A DNA stretch of 64,000 nt, taken from Klebsiella pneumoniae. Lineage in GTDB: Bacteria > Pseudomonadota > Gammaproteobacteria > Eutrophobiales > Eutrophobiaceae. Under the pieces are notes generated by a model. The model was not told the origin of the DNA, made no database searches, and saw only the letters and a list, made by a program, of their open reading frames with translations. Positions 9,834 to 22,151 of the stretch are shown here, piece after piece. The stretch lies in NCBI GenBank assembly GCA_945878555.1, contig CAMDWI010000004.1, positions 62,001-126,000 on the forward strand, read 5' to 3'. The first letter of the stretch is position 1. Each line of letters opens with the position of its first letter. Made by a program: the position numbers and the translations under genes.

Positions 9834-11864
9834 ATGGCCGATGATGGACCCATGAAAGGCCAGTTTCAGCTACAGACTACATTTGCACCTGCCGGTGACC
9901 AGCCCGATGCGATAGCAAGCCTGCTTGATGGTATTAAACAGGGGTTGGCCCACCAGACTCTTCTGGGGGTAACGGGCTCGGGCAAGACATTCACTGTTGC
10001 CAATATCATCCAGTCCGAACAACGACCCACATTAATACTCGCCCCGAACAAGACTCTGGCCGCCCAGCTCTATGGTGAAATGCGCGAGTTTTTTCCGTCA
10101 AATTCGGTCGAATATTTTGTTTCGTACTACGATTATTACCAGCCAGAAGCGTATGTGCCTACCACGGATACCTATATAGAAAAAGACGCATCTATAAACG
10201 AACATATCGAACAGATGCGCCTGTCAGCAACAAAGGCTTTAATGGAGAGACGCGACAGTATTATCGTAGCAACGGTGTCGGCCATTTACGGTCTGGGTGA
10301 TCCACAGGCCTATCTGAAAATGGTATTACACCTGGATCGGGGAGATCGGATTGACCAGCGCACGGTATTGCGGCGTTTGGCGGAAATGCAATATACGCGC
10401 AACGAGATAGAGTTGCATCGCGCAAGCTACCGGGTCAGGGGAGATGTAATTGACATCTATCCCGCCGAATCTGAACGTGAGGCCGTTCGGGTAGAATTGT
10501 TTGACGAACATATCGAATCAATTTCCCGGTTTGACCCATTAACAGGTGAGATCATACGCCAGCTTCCCAGAGCCACCATCTACCCCAAAACCCACTATGT
10601 CACCGAGCGTTCCCGATTGCTGGATGCGGTGGAGTCTATCAAGCTTGAATTGGCGGACCGCCTCGAATATTTCCGAAAAGTTAACAAGCTGGTAGAGGCA
10701 CAGCGCCTGGAACAGCGGACCCGGTTCGATATCGAAATGATCCTGGAGATTGGTTATTGCAGTGGCATAGAAAACTACTCCCGCTATCTCTCCGGCCGTT
10801 CTCCCGGGGAGCCGCCACCGACGCTGTTTGAATACCTGCCCCCGGATGGTTTGCTGTTTATCGATGAAAGTCATGCAACCATCCCGCAGTTGGGTGCCAT
10901 GTACAAGGGCGATCGTTCGCGTAAGGAGAACCTGGTCAAATATGGCTTCAGGCTGCCTTGTGCGTTGGACAACCGTCCCTTAAGGTTTGATGAGTTTGAA
11001 CGGCTTGCCCCACAGACCATCTTTGTCTCAGCAACTCCGGGGCCCTATGAACGTCAGTTTTCGGGTCAGATCGTTGAACAACTGGTCAGGCCAACGGGTC
11101 TGATTGATCCTGAGGTCGAAGTTCGACCTGTGGTTTCCCAGGTGGACGATTTGCTGTCCGAGATTAACAAACGGGTAGGGGTTAACGAGCGAGTGCTGGT
11201 AACCACACTGACCAAACGTATGGCGGAAGATCTGACTGAATATCTGGCCGAGCATGATATCCGGGTCAAGTATCTGCATTCAGATATTGATACTGTCGAA
11301 CGTGTCGAGATTATCCGCGATTTACGGCTGGGTGAATTTGATGTCCTCGTTGGTATCAATCTGCTGAGAGAGGGGTTGGATATGCCAGAGGTTTCGCTGG
11401 TGGCCATTCTGGATGCAGACAAGGAAGGGTTTTTAAGGTCGGAGACTACACTGGTACAGACCATAGGCCGGGCGGCGCGAAATATCAACGGCAAGGCGAT
11501 ACTTTATGCCGATGTGATGACAGGTTCAATCCAGAGGGCACTTGCCGAGACAGACAGAAGACGTGCAGTTCAGGTTGAATATAACCGCGTGCATAATATT
11601 ACACCCAAAGGCATACAAAAGGGTGTGGCCGATATAATGGAAGGCGCGTACACGGACAAAAAGCGGGCGCTGAAGTACGCCAGAGTGTCAGAACATAAAA
11701 ATCCCTGGGTGGGAGTGGACGCGGGCACGATTGCAAAAAAGATTAACGAACTGGAAAAAGTAATGTACAAACATGCACGCGACCTGGAGTTCGAGAAAGC
11801 GGCAGATATACGTGATGAAATCTCGATGTTGCGGGAGGCGGGGCTGGAAATAGTAACAAACTGA
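9834..11864 (+). CDS. uvrB: Excinuclease ABC subunit B
   Basis: '[17 protein letters not shown]', '[17 protein letters not shown]', '[14 protein letters not shown]' and C-terminal UVR motif. Start codon among 9831/9834/9852 is uncertain. Confidence 0.97.
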   Translation: MADDGPMKGQFQLQTTFAPAGDQPDAIASLLDGIKQGLAHQTLLGVTGSGKTFTVANIIQSEQRPTLILAPNKTLAAQLYGEMREFFPSNSVEYFVSYYDYYQPEAYVPTTDTYIEKDASINEHIEQMRLSATKALMERRDSIIVATVSAIYGLGDPQAYLKMVLHLDRGDRIDQRTVLRRLAEMQYTRNEIELHRASYRVRGDVIDIYPAESEREAVRVELFDEHIESISRFDPLTGEIIRQLPRATIYPKTHYVTERSRLLDAVESIKLELADRLEYFRKVNKLVEAQRLEQRTRFDIEMILEIGYCSGIENYSRYLSGRSPGEPPPTLFEYLPPDGLLFIDESHATIPQLGAMYKGDRSRKENLVKYGFRLPCALDNRPLRFDEFERLAPQTIFVSATPGPYERQFSGQIVEQLVRPTGLIDPEVEVRPVVSQVDDLLSEINKRVGVNERVLVTTLTKRMAEDLTEYLAEHDIRVKYLHSDIDTVERVEIIRDLRLGEFDVLVGINLLREGLDMPEVSLVAILDADKEGFLRSETTLVQTIGRAARNINGKAILYADVMTGSIQRALAETDRRRAVQVEYNRVHNITPKGIQKGVADIMEGAYTDKKRALKYARVSEHKNPWVGVDAGTIAKKINELEKVMYKHARDLEFEKAADIRDEISMLREAGLEIVTN

Positions 11865-11881
11865 AACGGGCGGGGAGATTT

Positions 11882-14203
11882 ATGAATAGTGATGAAACAA
11901 GGTTGAGTAAAAAAGACAAATTACGTGAAGCTGCACTTGAATATCACCGGGCAGACCCGCCAGGCAAACTGGCCATCGCAGCGACCAAACCGTTGGCAAA
12001 TCAGCATGACCTTGCCCTTGCCTATTCTCCGGGTGTAGCCGCCGCTTGTGAAGAGATCGCAGAGGACCCGGAACAGGCGGCATTTCTGACCAGCCGTGGC
12101 AATCTGGTCGCTGTCGTAACCAATGGTACCGCCATACTGGGACTTGGTGCACTGGGACCGCTGGCCGCCAAACCGGTTATGGAAGGCAAGGCGGTGCTGT
12201 TCAAGAAGTTTTCCGGGATAGATGTATTTGATATCGAAATAAATGAGCGTGATCCCGACAAACTGGTCGACATTATTGCCAGTCTGGAGCCGACCTTTGG
12301 TGGAATTAATCTGGAAGATATCAAGGCCCCGGAATGTTTCTATATCGAGCGCAAGCTGAAGGAACGTCTGAACATCCCGGTTTTCCATGACGACCAGCAT
12401 GGCACTGCCATTATCGTAGGCGCGGCTGTGCGTAACGGGCTACGCATCGTTAACAAGGACATCGCCAGGGTAAAACTGGCCGCATCCGGTGCCGGCGCCG
12501 CCGCCATCGCCTGCCTGGATCTGCTGGTCAGCATGGGTATGCGTCGGGAGAATATTTATATCGCCGATTCCAAAGGGATCGTCTGGCAAGGCCGGGACAA
12601 GGATATGGAACCGTCCAAGGCGCGTTACGCACAAAAAACAGAGGCCAGAAAGCTGGCTGAAGTGATGGATGGAGTGGACATTTTTCTCGGTCTGTCCGGA
12701 CCGGGTGTATTGACGAAAGAAATGGTCAAGGCAATGGCTAACCAGCCGATAATTCTGGCGCTGGCAAATCCCGATCCTGAAATCCTGCCGGAGGATGCGC
12801 TTGAGGCAAGACCGGATGCAATCGTTGCTACAGGTCGTTCTGATTATCCAAACCAGGTCAATAATGTATTGTGTTTCCCCTATATTTTCAGGGGTGCCCT
12901 GGATGTAGGGGCAACGACTATCAATGACGAGATGAAACTCGCTTGTGTACACGCCATTGCCGACCTGGCGACCGAAGAACCTTCTGATGTTGTAGCGAAG
13001 GCCTATGGTGGTAGTAACCTGCAGTTCGGTACAGACTATATTATTCCCAAACCATTTGATCCACGCCTGATAGTGCGTATTGCACCTGCTGTTGCCAAGG
13101 CAGCGATGGACAGTGGGGTCGCAACCCGGAAGATTGCCGATCTGAAGGTCTACCGACAGAAGTTATTACAATTCATCTTTCAGACCGGGACCTTGATGAA
13201 TCCGGTATATGAACAGGCCAAACAGGATCCCAAACGGGTCGTTTATGCTGAAGGTGAAGAGCGCAGGGTGCTCCAGGCGATCCAGCAGATTGTGGATGAG
13301 GGAATCGCGAGGCCTATACTGATCGGTCGTCCCAGTGTGATCGAGAAACGTATCCATGAGCTCGGGCTTCGTATCAAGTCCGGCCGGGACTTTGAGATTG
13401 TCAGTCCGCTGTATGACGAACGATTTACCCAGTACTGGTCGCAGTATCATGACTTGATGGGACGTAAAGGGGTCTCGCCGGGTGAGGCAAAAACCACATT
13501 ACGTACCCAGAATACTGTCATTGCTGCAATTATGCTCAGACGTAATGAAGCGGATGCGATGTTATGTGGCAGTGAAGGCCCGTATATCCGGCATTTGCGC
13601 TATATACGCCAGATTATCGAAATGGAAAAAAATATTTCATCACTGTCAACGGTCACAGCTGTCATTTTGCCCACCGGATTACTGTTCCTCAGTGATACCC
13701 ATGTAACGGTGAATCCCACCGCTGAGGAAATCGTTGAAAAAACCCTGTTGGGTGCCAAAACGTTGCAGCGGTTCGGGATCAAACCCAGGATTGCCCTGTT
13801 ATCACATTCAAATTTCGGGTCCCGCAATAATGCCTCATCAAAAAAAATGCGACGGGCAGCGCAAATCCTCCGGGAGCTGGATCAGAACCTGGTGGTCGAG
13901 GGTGAAATGCATGCGGATGCCGCCATCTCGGAGGAGATTCGCAATATTACCTTCCCGAATTCGCGCTTGAAGGGTAAGGCCAATCTGTTAATCATGCCTA
14001 ATATTGACGCTGCCAATATTACCTATAACCTGTTGAAGATGACCGGTGGTGGTGTAACAGTTGGACCCATATTGGTGGGTAATTCCCGGCCGGCACACAT
14101 TCTGACCAATGCGGCAACGGTCCGTGGCATCGTGAATATGACAGCCTTGTCGGTTGTAGAGGCACAGGAAATTGCCAATCAGACGACGCTATTAAAGCTG
14201 TAA
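11882..14203 (+). CDS. maeB: NADP-dependent malic enzyme with C-terminal phosphotransacetylase-like domain
   Basis: N-terminal malic enzyme ('[16 protein letters not shown]', '[14 protein letters not shown]') and C-terminal PTA-like domain ('[13 protein letters not shown]'); 773 aa. Confidence 0.95.
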   Translation: MNSDETRLSKKDKLREAALEYHRADPPGKLAIAATKPLANQHDLALAYSPGVAAACEEIAEDPEQAAFLTSRGNLVAVVTNGTAILGLGALGPLAAKPVMEGKAVLFKKFSGIDVFDIEINERDPDKLVDIIASLEPTFGGINLEDIKAPECFYIERKLKERLNIPVFHDDQHGTAIIVGAAVRNGLRIVNKDIARVKLAASGAGAAAIACLDLLVSMGMRRENIYIADSKGIVWQGRDKDMEPSKARYAQKTEARKLAEVMDGVDIFLGLSGPGVLTKEMVKAMANQPIILALANPDPEILPEDALEARPDAIVATGRSDYPNQVNNVLCFPYIFRGALDVGATTINDEMKLACVHAIADLATEEPSDVVAKAYGGSNLQFGTDYIIPKPFDPRLIVRIAPAVAKAAMDSGVATRKIADLKVYRQKLLQFIFQTGTLMNPVYEQAKQDPKRVVYAEGEERRVLQAIQQIVDEGIARPILIGRPSVIEKRIHELGLRIKSGRDFEIVSPLYDERFTQYWSQYHDLMGRKGVSPGEAKTTLRTQNTVIAAIMLRRNEADAMLCGSEGPYIRHLRYIRQIIEMEKNISSLSTVTAVILPTGLLFLSDTHVTVNPTAEEIVEKTLLGAKTLQRFGIKPRIALLSHSNFGSRNNASSKKMRRAAQILRELDQNLVVEGEMHADAAISEEIRNITFPNSRLKGKANLLIMPNIDAANITYNLLKMTGGGVTVGPILVGNSRPAHILTNAATVRGIVNMTALSVVEAQEIANQTTLLKL

Positions 14204-14245
14204 TGTGTGGATAGAAGCAGGGCATAACGAATACTTCAACTGATT

Positions 14246-14277
14246 AAGCCGTTTTTTATTATAAAAGGCTTGTTTAT
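14246..14277 (+). terminator. Possible intrinsic terminator after maeB
   Basis: AAGCC(g)TTTT...AAAAGGCTT imperfect stem followed by GTTTATT. Confidence 0.35.
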
Positions 14278-14316
14278 TCGTTGCCGCCTTTGTATCCTAG
14301 CCAGCCTTGAATTTAC

Positions 14317-14393
14317 AGGCGCGTAGCTCAGTTGGTTAGAGCACCACCTTGACATGGTGGGGGTCGTTGGTTCGAATCCAATCGCGCCTACCA
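14317..14393 (+). tRNA. tRNA-Val (GAC)
   Basis: AGGCGCG...CGCGCCT acceptor, anticodon loop TTGACAT, TTCGAATCC T-loop, encoded CCA. Confidence 0.96.
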
Positions 14394-14406
14394 GATTCGA
14401 CACCCG

Positions 14407-14437
14407 GGCACCGTATAGCGGTGCCTGTTAGTTTTAT
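14407..14437 (+). terminator. Putative intrinsic terminator downstream of tRNA-Val
   Basis: GGCACCG-TATAG-CGGTGCC perfect 7-bp stem followed by TGTTAGTTTTAT. Confidence 0.6.
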
Positions 14438-14495
14438 CTTTAAACAAGTGACCTGTTGTGGGGGTCACCACTGAACGCATTTTAAGGGTTAAATC

Positions 14496-16421
14496 ATGCC
14501 ACGTGTTACCCTCCCGGATGGCAGTCATCGGGAATACAATCAACCATTAACGGTGCTGGATATTGCTGCGGACATTGGTCAAGGTCTGGCCAGGGCAACG
14601 CTTGGCGGACAGATAGATGGTCGCCTGGTGGACGGGTCCACGGTCATAGATACGGATGTCAGTCTGCGAATTATTACCGAGAAGGATCCTGAAGGCATTG
14701 AGATTATTCGCCACTCATGTGCCCACCTGATGGCCCAGGCAGTAAAACTGCTGTTCCCGGAGGCCCAGGTTACTATCGGACCGGTTATTGAAAACGGCTT
14801 TTATTATGATTTTGCATATGCCCGCCCGTTTACTCCTGAGGATCTGGTCGCCATTGAACAAAAAATGGTCGAAATCTCCGAGCAGGATTTGCCCGTCAGC
14901 CGGTCGATAAAGGACAGGGACGCTGCTGTTGCCTTTTTTCGTGGAATCAACGAAGAATACAAGGCACAGATTATTGAATCCATACCTCAGGGCGAACAGT
15001 TGTCGCTTTATCAGCAGGGCGATTTTATCGATCTGTGTCGCGGCCCACATGTACCATCTACAGGAAAATTAAAGGCTTTCAAGCTGACCAAACTGGCGGG
15101 TGCGTACTGGCGCGGTGATTCGCGTAATGAGATGTTACAGCGTATCTATGGTACGGCCTGGGCTGATAAAAAGCAGCTAAGGCAATATTTAAATCGTCTC
15201 GAAGAGGCAGAAAAACGGGACCATCGCAAGATAGCGCGCAAGCTTGAATTATTGCACTTCCAGGAAGAAGCCCCTGGCATGGTATTCTGGCATCCACGGG
15301 GCTGGACTATCTATCGGGAGATTGAGACCTATATTCGCGAAAAACTGGTTAACCATGGTTATCTGGAAATTCGCACACCGCAGGTCATTGATCGCATTCT
15401 CTGGGAAAAATCAGGACATATGTCCAAATTTGCAGATGGCATGTTCATGACCAGCTCTGAAAACCGTGAATATGCGATCAAACCGATGAACTGTCCGGCG
15501 CATATCCAGGTATTTAATCAGGGCCTCAAGAGTTATCGCGACTTGCCGCTTCGACTTGCGGAGTTTGGAAGTTGTCATCGAAATGAACAGTCTGGTGCAT
15601 TACACGGGTTGATGCGGGTACGTGGATTTACCCAGGATGATGCACATATTTTTTGTACCGAGGAACAGATCCAGAAAGAAGTCTCCGACTTTATGAAGTT
15701 ACTGTACTCGGTTTATTCAGACTTTGGATTTAATGAAGTTCTGGTCAAGTTGTCTACCCGCCCGGTTCAACGGGTTGGTACTGATGAAATCTGGGACAAG
15801 GCTGAAAATGCCCTGCAACAAGCACTGGAATCCAGTGGCCTGGAATGGATGTTACAACCGGGGGAAGGGGCGTTTTATGGTCCCAAGATTGAATTTTCCC
15901 TGAAAGATTGTATTGGTCGAATCTGGCAATGTGGCACGATACAGGTCGATTTTTCGATGCCTGAAAGACTGGGGGCAACCTATATCGACGATAACAGCCA
16001 GAAACGTACCCCGGTCATGCTGCATCGGGCCATACTCGGATCGATGGAACGGTTTATTGGAATTTTGATAGAAAATTATGCCGGTGCATTCCCGGCCTGG
16101 CTGGCGCCGACACAGGCGGTTATCGTCTCAATTACGGGTAATCAGGGCGAATATGCAAAAATAATTGCAGAAACCCTGAAAAATCAAGGTCTCAGAGTAG
16201 AATGTGACTTGAGAAATGAAACAATCGGCCTTAAAATCCGCGAGCACGCAATTCAACGTATCCCCTATCAGTTGATAGTGGGTGCTAAAGAAGCTGATAC
16301 TAACACCGTGGCCGTGCGTACGCGAGACGGTGCTGATCTCGGAAGCATGACGGTTGATGTTTTCGCCCAGCGCCTGAAACAGGATATCGCGTGCCGCGGC
16401 CGAACTATTTTGGAGGAATGA
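14496..16421 (+). CDS. thrS: Threonyl-tRNA synthetase
   Basis: TGS domain, '[12 protein letters not shown]', '[34 protein letters not shown]'; 641 aa. Confidence 0.97.
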   Translation: MPRVTLPDGSHREYNQPLTVLDIAADIGQGLARATLGGQIDGRLVDGSTVIDTDVSLRIITEKDPEGIEIIRHSCAHLMAQAVKLLFPEAQVTIGPVIENGFYYDFAYARPFTPEDLVAIEQKMVEISEQDLPVSRSIKDRDAAVAFFRGINEEYKAQIIESIPQGEQLSLYQQGDFIDLCRGPHVPSTGKLKAFKLTKLAGAYWRGDSRNEMLQRIYGTAWADKKQLRQYLNRLEEAEKRDHRKIARKLELLHFQEEAPGMVFWHPRGWTIYREIETYIREKLVNHGYLEIRTPQVIDRILWEKSGHMSKFADGMFMTSSENREYAIKPMNCPAHIQVFNQGLKSYRDLPLRLAEFGSCHRNEQSGALHGLMRVRGFTQDDAHIFCTEEQIQKEVSDFMKLLYSVYSDFGFNEVLVKLSTRPVQRVGTDEIWDKAENALQQALESSGLEWMLQPGEGAFYGPKIEFSLKDCIGRIWQCGTIQVDFSMPERLGATYIDDNSQKRTPVMLHRAILGSMERFIGILIENYAGAFPAWLAPTQAVIVSITGNQGEYAKIIAETLKNQGLRVECDLRNETIGLKIREHAIQRIPYQLIVGAKEADTNTVAVRTRDGADLGSMTVDVFAQRLKQDIACRGRTILEE

Positions 16422-16424
16422 CAT

Positions 16425-16940
16425 ATCGTAGCTGAAAAGCAGAATCGGTTGAATGAAGAGATAAATGCGCCTGAAATCCGTCTGATAGGCAAGGACGGCG
16501 AGCAGATCGGAATTGTGTCTGTTCAGAAGGCTCTTGCACTTGCAGGAGAAAACGAGCTGGATCTGGTAGAAATCGTACCAAATGCCGAGCCGCCTGTGTG
16601 CAGGATAATGGATTTTGGCAAATTTCAATTCGAACTGAACAAGAAACGTCATGCTGCCAGAAGAAAGCAAAAGCAGATTCAGATCAAGGAAGTCAAGTTC
16701 AGGCCTGGAACTGAAGAAGGTGACTATCAGGTCAAGATGCGGAACATCACCCGTTTTCTCGAGAATGGAGACAAGGTCAAGGTGACCTTGAGATTTCGAG
16801 GCCGGGAAATGGCACATCAGGAGCTGGGAGCAAAAATGCTTGAGCGGATCGAACAGGATCTGACGGCACTGGGAACTGTCGAACAATTTCCCAAGCTGGA
16901 AGGCAGACAGATGGTGATGGTAATTGCTTCAAAAAAATAA
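16425..16940 (+). CDS. infC: Translation initiation factor IF-3, probable AUC start codon
   Basis: '[20 protein letters not shown]' and '[15 protein letters not shown]'. GGAGG at 16412-16416 sits 8 nt before in-frame ATC (16425). The ORF track starts at an internal TTG (16449). Confidence 0.9.
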   Translation: MVAEKQNRLNEEINAPEIRLIGKDGEQIGIVSVQKALALAGENELDLVEIVPNAEPPVCRIMDFGKFQFELNKKRHAARRKQKQIQIKEVKFRPGTEEGDYQVKMRNITRFLENGDKVKVTLRFRGREMAHQELGAKMLERIEQDLTALGTVEQFPKLEGRQMVMVIASKK

Positions 16941-16977
16941 CAGTTTATTTATATTCTAGAGGAAGTCGGAGTTACAG

Positions 16978-17175
16978 ATGCCAAAGATTAAAACAATCAA
17001 GGCTGCAGCGAAACGTTTTACCGTATCAGCGTCCGGTAAAATCAAGCATAAACAATCGCATCGCAGTCATATATTGACGAAGAAAAGTACAAAACGGAAA
17101 CGCCAGCTGAGAACCATGAACCAGGTTCATGATAGTGATCAGAAGGCCGTTGCCCGGATGATCCCATATCTATAA
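16978..17175 (+). CDS. rpmI: 50S ribosomal protein L35
   Basis: [45 protein letters not shown]; lies between infC and rplT. Confidence 0.97.
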   Translation: MPKIKTIKAAAKRFTVSASGKIKHKQSHRSHILTKKSTKRKRQLRTMNQVHDSDQKAVARMIPYL

Positions 17176-17191
17176 TTTGAGGTGTTGAAAA

Positions 17192-17551
17192 ATGGCAAGA
17201 GTTAAACGCGGAGTCACGGCGCGTGCAAGGCATAAAAAGGTAATCAGTCAGGCCAAGGGTTACCGGGAACGCCGGAAGAATGTATTCCGCGTTGCTACCC
17301 AGGCTGTTACCAAGGCCGGGCAATATGCCTATCGGGATCGCCGTCAGAAAAAGCGTCAATTCCGTTCTTTATGGATTATCCGTATCAATGCGGCGGCAAG
17401 GGAGCATGGTCTGTCCTATAGCCGTATGATTAACGGACTGAATCTGGCGGCTATCCAGATTGATCGTAAGGTACTGGCCGATATCGCCGTACATGACAAG
17501 GCTGCTTTTGCACAGCTGGCAAACCAGGCAAAAGCCCGCCTCGCCAGTTAA
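17192..17551 (+). CDS. rplT: 50S ribosomal protein L20
   Basis: [35 protein letters not shown]. Confidence 0.97.
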   Translation: MARVKRGVTARARHKKVISQAKGYRERRKNVFRVATQAVTKAGQYAYRDRRQKKRQFRSLWIIRINAAAREHGLSYSRMINGLNLAAIQIDRKVLADIAVHDKAAFAQLANQAKARLAS

Positions 17552-17577
17552 AACCGGTTGTTGTTGATATAAAGGCA

Positions 17578-17609
17578 GAGGAAAGGGCAAACCCCTTTCC
17601 TCTTTTTTA
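17578..17609 (+). terminator. Intrinsic terminator/attenuator between rplT and pheS
   Basis: GAGGAAAGGG-CAAAC-CCCTTTCCTC perfect 10-bp stem followed by TTTTTTAT. Confidence 0.88.
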
Positions 17610-17624
17610 TTTAAGAGGTCTTAA

Positions 17625-18608
<984 letters not shown>

Positions 18609-18653
18609 GTTTGATACACCTGGTAACCCGCTTGATATCCGGAAAGCATAAAA

Positions 18654-21035
18654 ATGAAATTTACTGAATCATGGCTGCGAGAGTTGATCGATTTCCCGGT
18701 TTCCGTGGACGAACTCGCTGTACAGTTAACCATGGCTGGACTCGAAATTGAGTCTGTCACTGCTTGCCGTCCAGCGTTTTCAGGTGTTGTTGCAGGCAGG
18801 GTGATAATTGTCGATACAGTGACCGGCTCGGATAAATTGAAACATTGTGTTGTTGATGTGGGCAGTGGTGACAGGCGTACAGTTATCTGTGGGGCCAGTA
18901 ATGTGCAGGCGGGTGGCAGCTACCCTCTGGCGTTACCAGGTGCTGTTTTACCGGGGAATAAGACCATTCAGGAAACCACCTTGTATGGCGTTATTTCGCA
19001 GGGAATGTTCTGTTCAGGGGCAGAGCTGGGATTGTCCGAAATTGACAGCGGCCTTTTTGAGATCGCCGGTGATGCAATACCAGGAACTGCTCTGGATGAA
19101 TATCTACGATTGAATGATGTCCTGATCGAGGTGTCACTGACACCAAACCGGGGAGATTGCCTGGGTATGATTGGCCTGGCAAAGGAAGTGGCGGTGTTGA
19201 ATAACATGGAATTCAAGGCGCCGGTTGTCCTGACTACAACACCGACCATAGCAGATACACGCGATGTAATTCTGGATGTACCGGTCAGCTGTCCCCGTTA
19301 TTGCGGTCGCATCATTGACCAGATCGATATCAGTAAAAAAATACCTGTGGAGATCTCTGAACGGCTGCGCCTTTCCGGGATTCGTTCGATTAATCCGGTT
19401 GTTGATCTGGCCAATTATGTGATGCTGGAAACCGGACAACCCATGCATGTGTTTGACAATGAATGTCTCAAGGGTGATATACATGTTCGACTGGCGGGAG
19501 AAGGCGAGAAGATCCTTTTGCTGGATGGTGAAACACGGGAACTGTTTGCGAATACACTGGTGATCGCCGATGAAAGTGGTCCCGTCGCGATGGCTGGAAT
19601 TATGGGCGGGCTGGATAGTGCTGTAAGTAATTCAACAAACTCGATATTTATTGAATCCGCCTATTTCGACCCGCAGGTCATCATGGGTCGTGCGAGGCAA
19701 TACGGTATGCATACAGATGCATCACACCGGTATGAACGTGGGGTTGATCCTGCGCTGGCACCGCTGGCAATGGACAGACTCACTACCCTGATTATGCAGG
19801 TTTGTGGGGGCAAGCCAGGTCAAGTCAATCAAGTGAGCTGTCCTGCACACTTGCCACAAAGCAAATCGATAAAACTGCGCTTGTTACGTATCGAGCATGT
19901 ACTGGGTGTTGCGATCCCTGAATCACGCATCCGGGCTATTCTTACCCAACTGGGATTTAATGTTACAGTCGTCAGTGATGGTCAATACCTGGTCAAGGTG
20001 CCTACCAGCAGGTTTGATATCACTATTGAGGCAGATTTGATAGAAGAAATTGCCCGGATCCATGGATATCAGAACATTGCTAGCACTTCACCAGTTATAA
20101 AGATGCAGATGAAGGGGGCTAACACGTATGCCCAGGTACTTTCGGGAATGTCAGCCGTGTTGGTAGCACGTGGTTATCGGGAGTGCATCAGTTACAGTTT
20201 TGTTGATCCTGCGCTCCAGAATTTGTTCCGGAATACGGACAGTACGGAGACCTGCTTATTAAATCCTATATCGCATGAAATGTCCGTGATGAGGCTCAGC
20301 CTCTGGCCGGGTTTAATCCAGTCGCTTTTATACAATATAAAGCGCCAACAATTGTCAGTTCGATTATTTGAAACCGGTAAGGTGTACCCGGGTGAGCTTG
20401 GAATGGAAGAACATCGGGTGATCGGCGGATTAATATACGGTAATAGATATAAAATACAATGGGATATAGATAATATATCATGTGATTTCTATGATTTAAA
20501 ATCTGATGTTGAGGCGGTGCTGACTGCTCAGTCAGGTTATAAAGAAATTGAATTTTTACGGTCGAAACAACCTGGACTTCACCCGGGGCAATGCGCCCAG
20601 GTTATTGTTAATAATAGAAATATTGGATACATCGGTATGTTACATCCGACAATTTCCAGACATTTAGCCATAACCCAGCCTGTCTTTCTATTTCAGTTGA
20701 ATCTGGAGCTGATTTCGGCTGATAATTCGACGAAATTTACTAAAATATCCAAATATCCATCAATTAAACGCGATATTTCCATCGTAGTTGATGAAACCGT
20801 GGCAGCAGCAGAGCTGATGGACACGATTAGAAAGGCGTCAAATGAAGTGCTAACAAACCTAGAGTTGTTTGACGTATATCGCGGCGAAGGTATTGATTCA
20901 GGGAAAAAAAGTCTTGCTTTGGGCTTGACCTTTCAGAGATCTTCCAGCACTCTTACGGACGAGGAGGCTGATGTTGCCATCAGCGATATCTTAAAATCAC
21001 TCCATGAGAAGTATGGAGCCATACTAAGAGAGTAA
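18654..21035 (+). CDS. pheT: Phenylalanyl-tRNA synthetase beta subunit
   Basis: 'MKFTESWLRELIDFPVSVDELAVQLTMAGLEIES', tRNA-binding domain, B5 and FDX-ACB domains; 793 aa. Confidence 0.97.
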   Translation: MKFTESWLRELIDFPVSVDELAVQLTMAGLEIESVTACRPAFSGVVAGRVIIVDTVTGSDKLKHCVVDVGSGDRRTVICGASNVQAGGSYPLALPGAVLPGNKTIQETTLYGVISQGMFCSGAELGLSEIDSGLFEIAGDAIPGTALDEYLRLNDVLIEVSLTPNRGDCLGMIGLAKEVAVLNNMEFKAPVVLTTTPTIADTRDVILDVPVSCPRYCGRIIDQIDISKKIPVEISERLRLSGIRSINPVVDLANYVMLETGQPMHVFDNECLKGDIHVRLAGEGEKILLLDGETRELFANTLVIADESGPVAMAGIMGGLDSAVSNSTNSIFIESAYFDPQVIMGRARQYGMHTDASHRYERGVDPALAPLAMDRLTTLIMQVCGGKPGQVNQVSCPAHLPQSKSIKLRLLRIEHVLGVAIPESRIRAILTQLGFNVTVVSDGQYLVKVPTSRFDITIEADLIEEIARIHGYQNIASTSPVIKMQMKGANTYAQVLSGMSAVLVARGYRECISYSFVDPALQNLFRNTDSTETCLLNPISHEMSVMRLSLWPGLIQSLLYNIKRQQLSVRLFETGKVYPGELGMEEHRVIGGLIYGNRYKIQWDIDNISCDFYDLKSDVEAVLTAQSGYKEIEFLRSKQPGLHPGQCAQVIVNNRNIGYIGMLHPTISRHLAITQPVFLFQLNLELISADNSTKFTKISKYPSIKRDISIVVDETVAAAELMDTIRKASNEVLTNLELFDVYRGEGIDSGKKSLALGLTFQRSSSTLTDEEADVAISDILKSLHEKYGAILRE

Positions 21036-21041
21036 ACAAGA

Positions 21042-21344
21042 ATGGCGGCACTAACAAAGGCAGATATGGCAGAAATGCTGTATCAGGAGCTTGGCCTTAA
21101 CAAACGTGAAGCGAAAGAACTGGTCGAGATGTTTTTTGAAGAGATCAGGTCCTCGCTGGAAAATGGCAGCCAGGTAAAATTGTCCGGTTTCGGCAATTTT
21201 GATCTGCGAGATAAAAATCAACGACCTGGCAGGAATCCCAAAACCGGAGAGGAAATACCGATCAGTGCGCGACGCGTAGTGACATTCCGCCCGGGACAGA
21301 AATTAAAAGCGCGAGTAGAGGCATATGCTGGAAGCATCCAATAA
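21042..21344 (+). CDS. ihfA: Integration host factor alpha subunit
   Basis: '[72 protein letters not shown]'. Confidence 0.96.
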   Translation: MAALTKADMAEMLYQELGLNKREAKELVEMFFEEIRSSLENGSQVKLSGFGNFDLRDKNQRPGRNPKTGEEIPISARRVVTFRPGQKLKARVEAYAGSIQ

Positions 21345-21681
21345 TACAGAATTACCTGCAATACCCGGCAAGCGCTATTTCACCATCGGTGAAGTGAGTG
21401 ATTTATGTGCGGTAAAACCGCATGTTTTGAGATACTGGGAGCAGGAGTTTCCACAATTAAAACCGTTAAAACGACGTGGAAACAGGCGTTATTACCAGAG
21501 GCATGATGTTATTATCATCCGTCAGATCCGTAGCCTGTTGTATGAACATGGTTTTACAATTGGTGGCGCCAGATTGCGCCTGTCAGGCACAGAAGCCAAG
21601 GATGATTCCAACCAGAGTCAGCAAATTATCAGACAGTTACGCAGCGAACTGGAAGAAGTGCTCGATTTATTAAAGCGATAA
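21325..21681 (+). CDS. MerR-family transcriptional regulator
   Basis: '[46 protein letters not shown]'; overlaps the end of ihfA. Confidence 0.92.
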   Translation: MLEASNNTELPAIPGKRYFTIGEVSDLCAVKPHVLRYWEQEFPQLKPLKRRGNRRYYQRHDVIIIRQIRSLLYEHGFTIGGARLRLSGTEAKDDSNQSQQIIRQLRSELEEVLDLLKR

Positions 21682-21818
21682 TCAATGTCCGGTGTTCAAT
21701 TCTGCATCCAGCCTGCTTATTTTCATCTGGCTGGTTATACAGTTTTATATCCCGCTGTTGTTACGTTATTATAGCCAGCAATTCCTGACAGTCAGGTAGT
21801 ATCTTTTTAAATTCCACA

Positions 21819-21898
<80 letters not shown>

Positions 21899-21947
21899 TA
21901 TTCTGTTTCTGAACATTTTCTTATGTCGACAGAAATAATGGTATTTC

Positions 21948-21974
21948 CCTGCCAGAGAAATTCTCCCTGGCAGG
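21948..21974. other. Unassigned hairpin in the tRNA-Pro/glmS intergenic region
   Basis: CCTGCCAG-agaaattctcc-CTGGCAGG, perfect 8-bp stem, no U-tract on either side. Confidence 0.55.
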
Positions 21975-22026
21975 ACACTTATGATTACTCGCCTGCATCC
22001 GCACACATCATGTAGAATGTCAGCTG

Positions 22027-22056
22027 CAATCCTCAGCATAACAGTCTGCAGGATTG
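22027..22056. other. Second unassigned hairpin upstream of glmS
   Basis: CAATCCT-CAG-cataacagt-CTG-c-AGGATTG: 7 bp + 3 bp with a single-nt bulge. Confidence 0.5.
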
Positions 22057-22151
22057 ACCGGCAGTGAACCAAAAAATAATAATTTCGGGATAAGCAACAT
22101 TCAGGCTGGTTTGTAATATCCCAAAACAGTACGGTCTAGAGGATAAAAATA

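Noticed and set aside
13482-13970. Alternative-frame ORFs inside maeB and similar antisense ORFs throughout the track
   Set aside because: They lie fully inside well-supported genes, show low-complexity or shadow compositions, and match no known family.
21968-21983. TGGCAGGACACTTATG as a sigma-54 promoter upstream of glmS
   Set aside because: The -24 GG box fits, but the -12 position reads AT instead of the near-invariant GC at the required spacing. The sequence also overlaps the hairpin arm.
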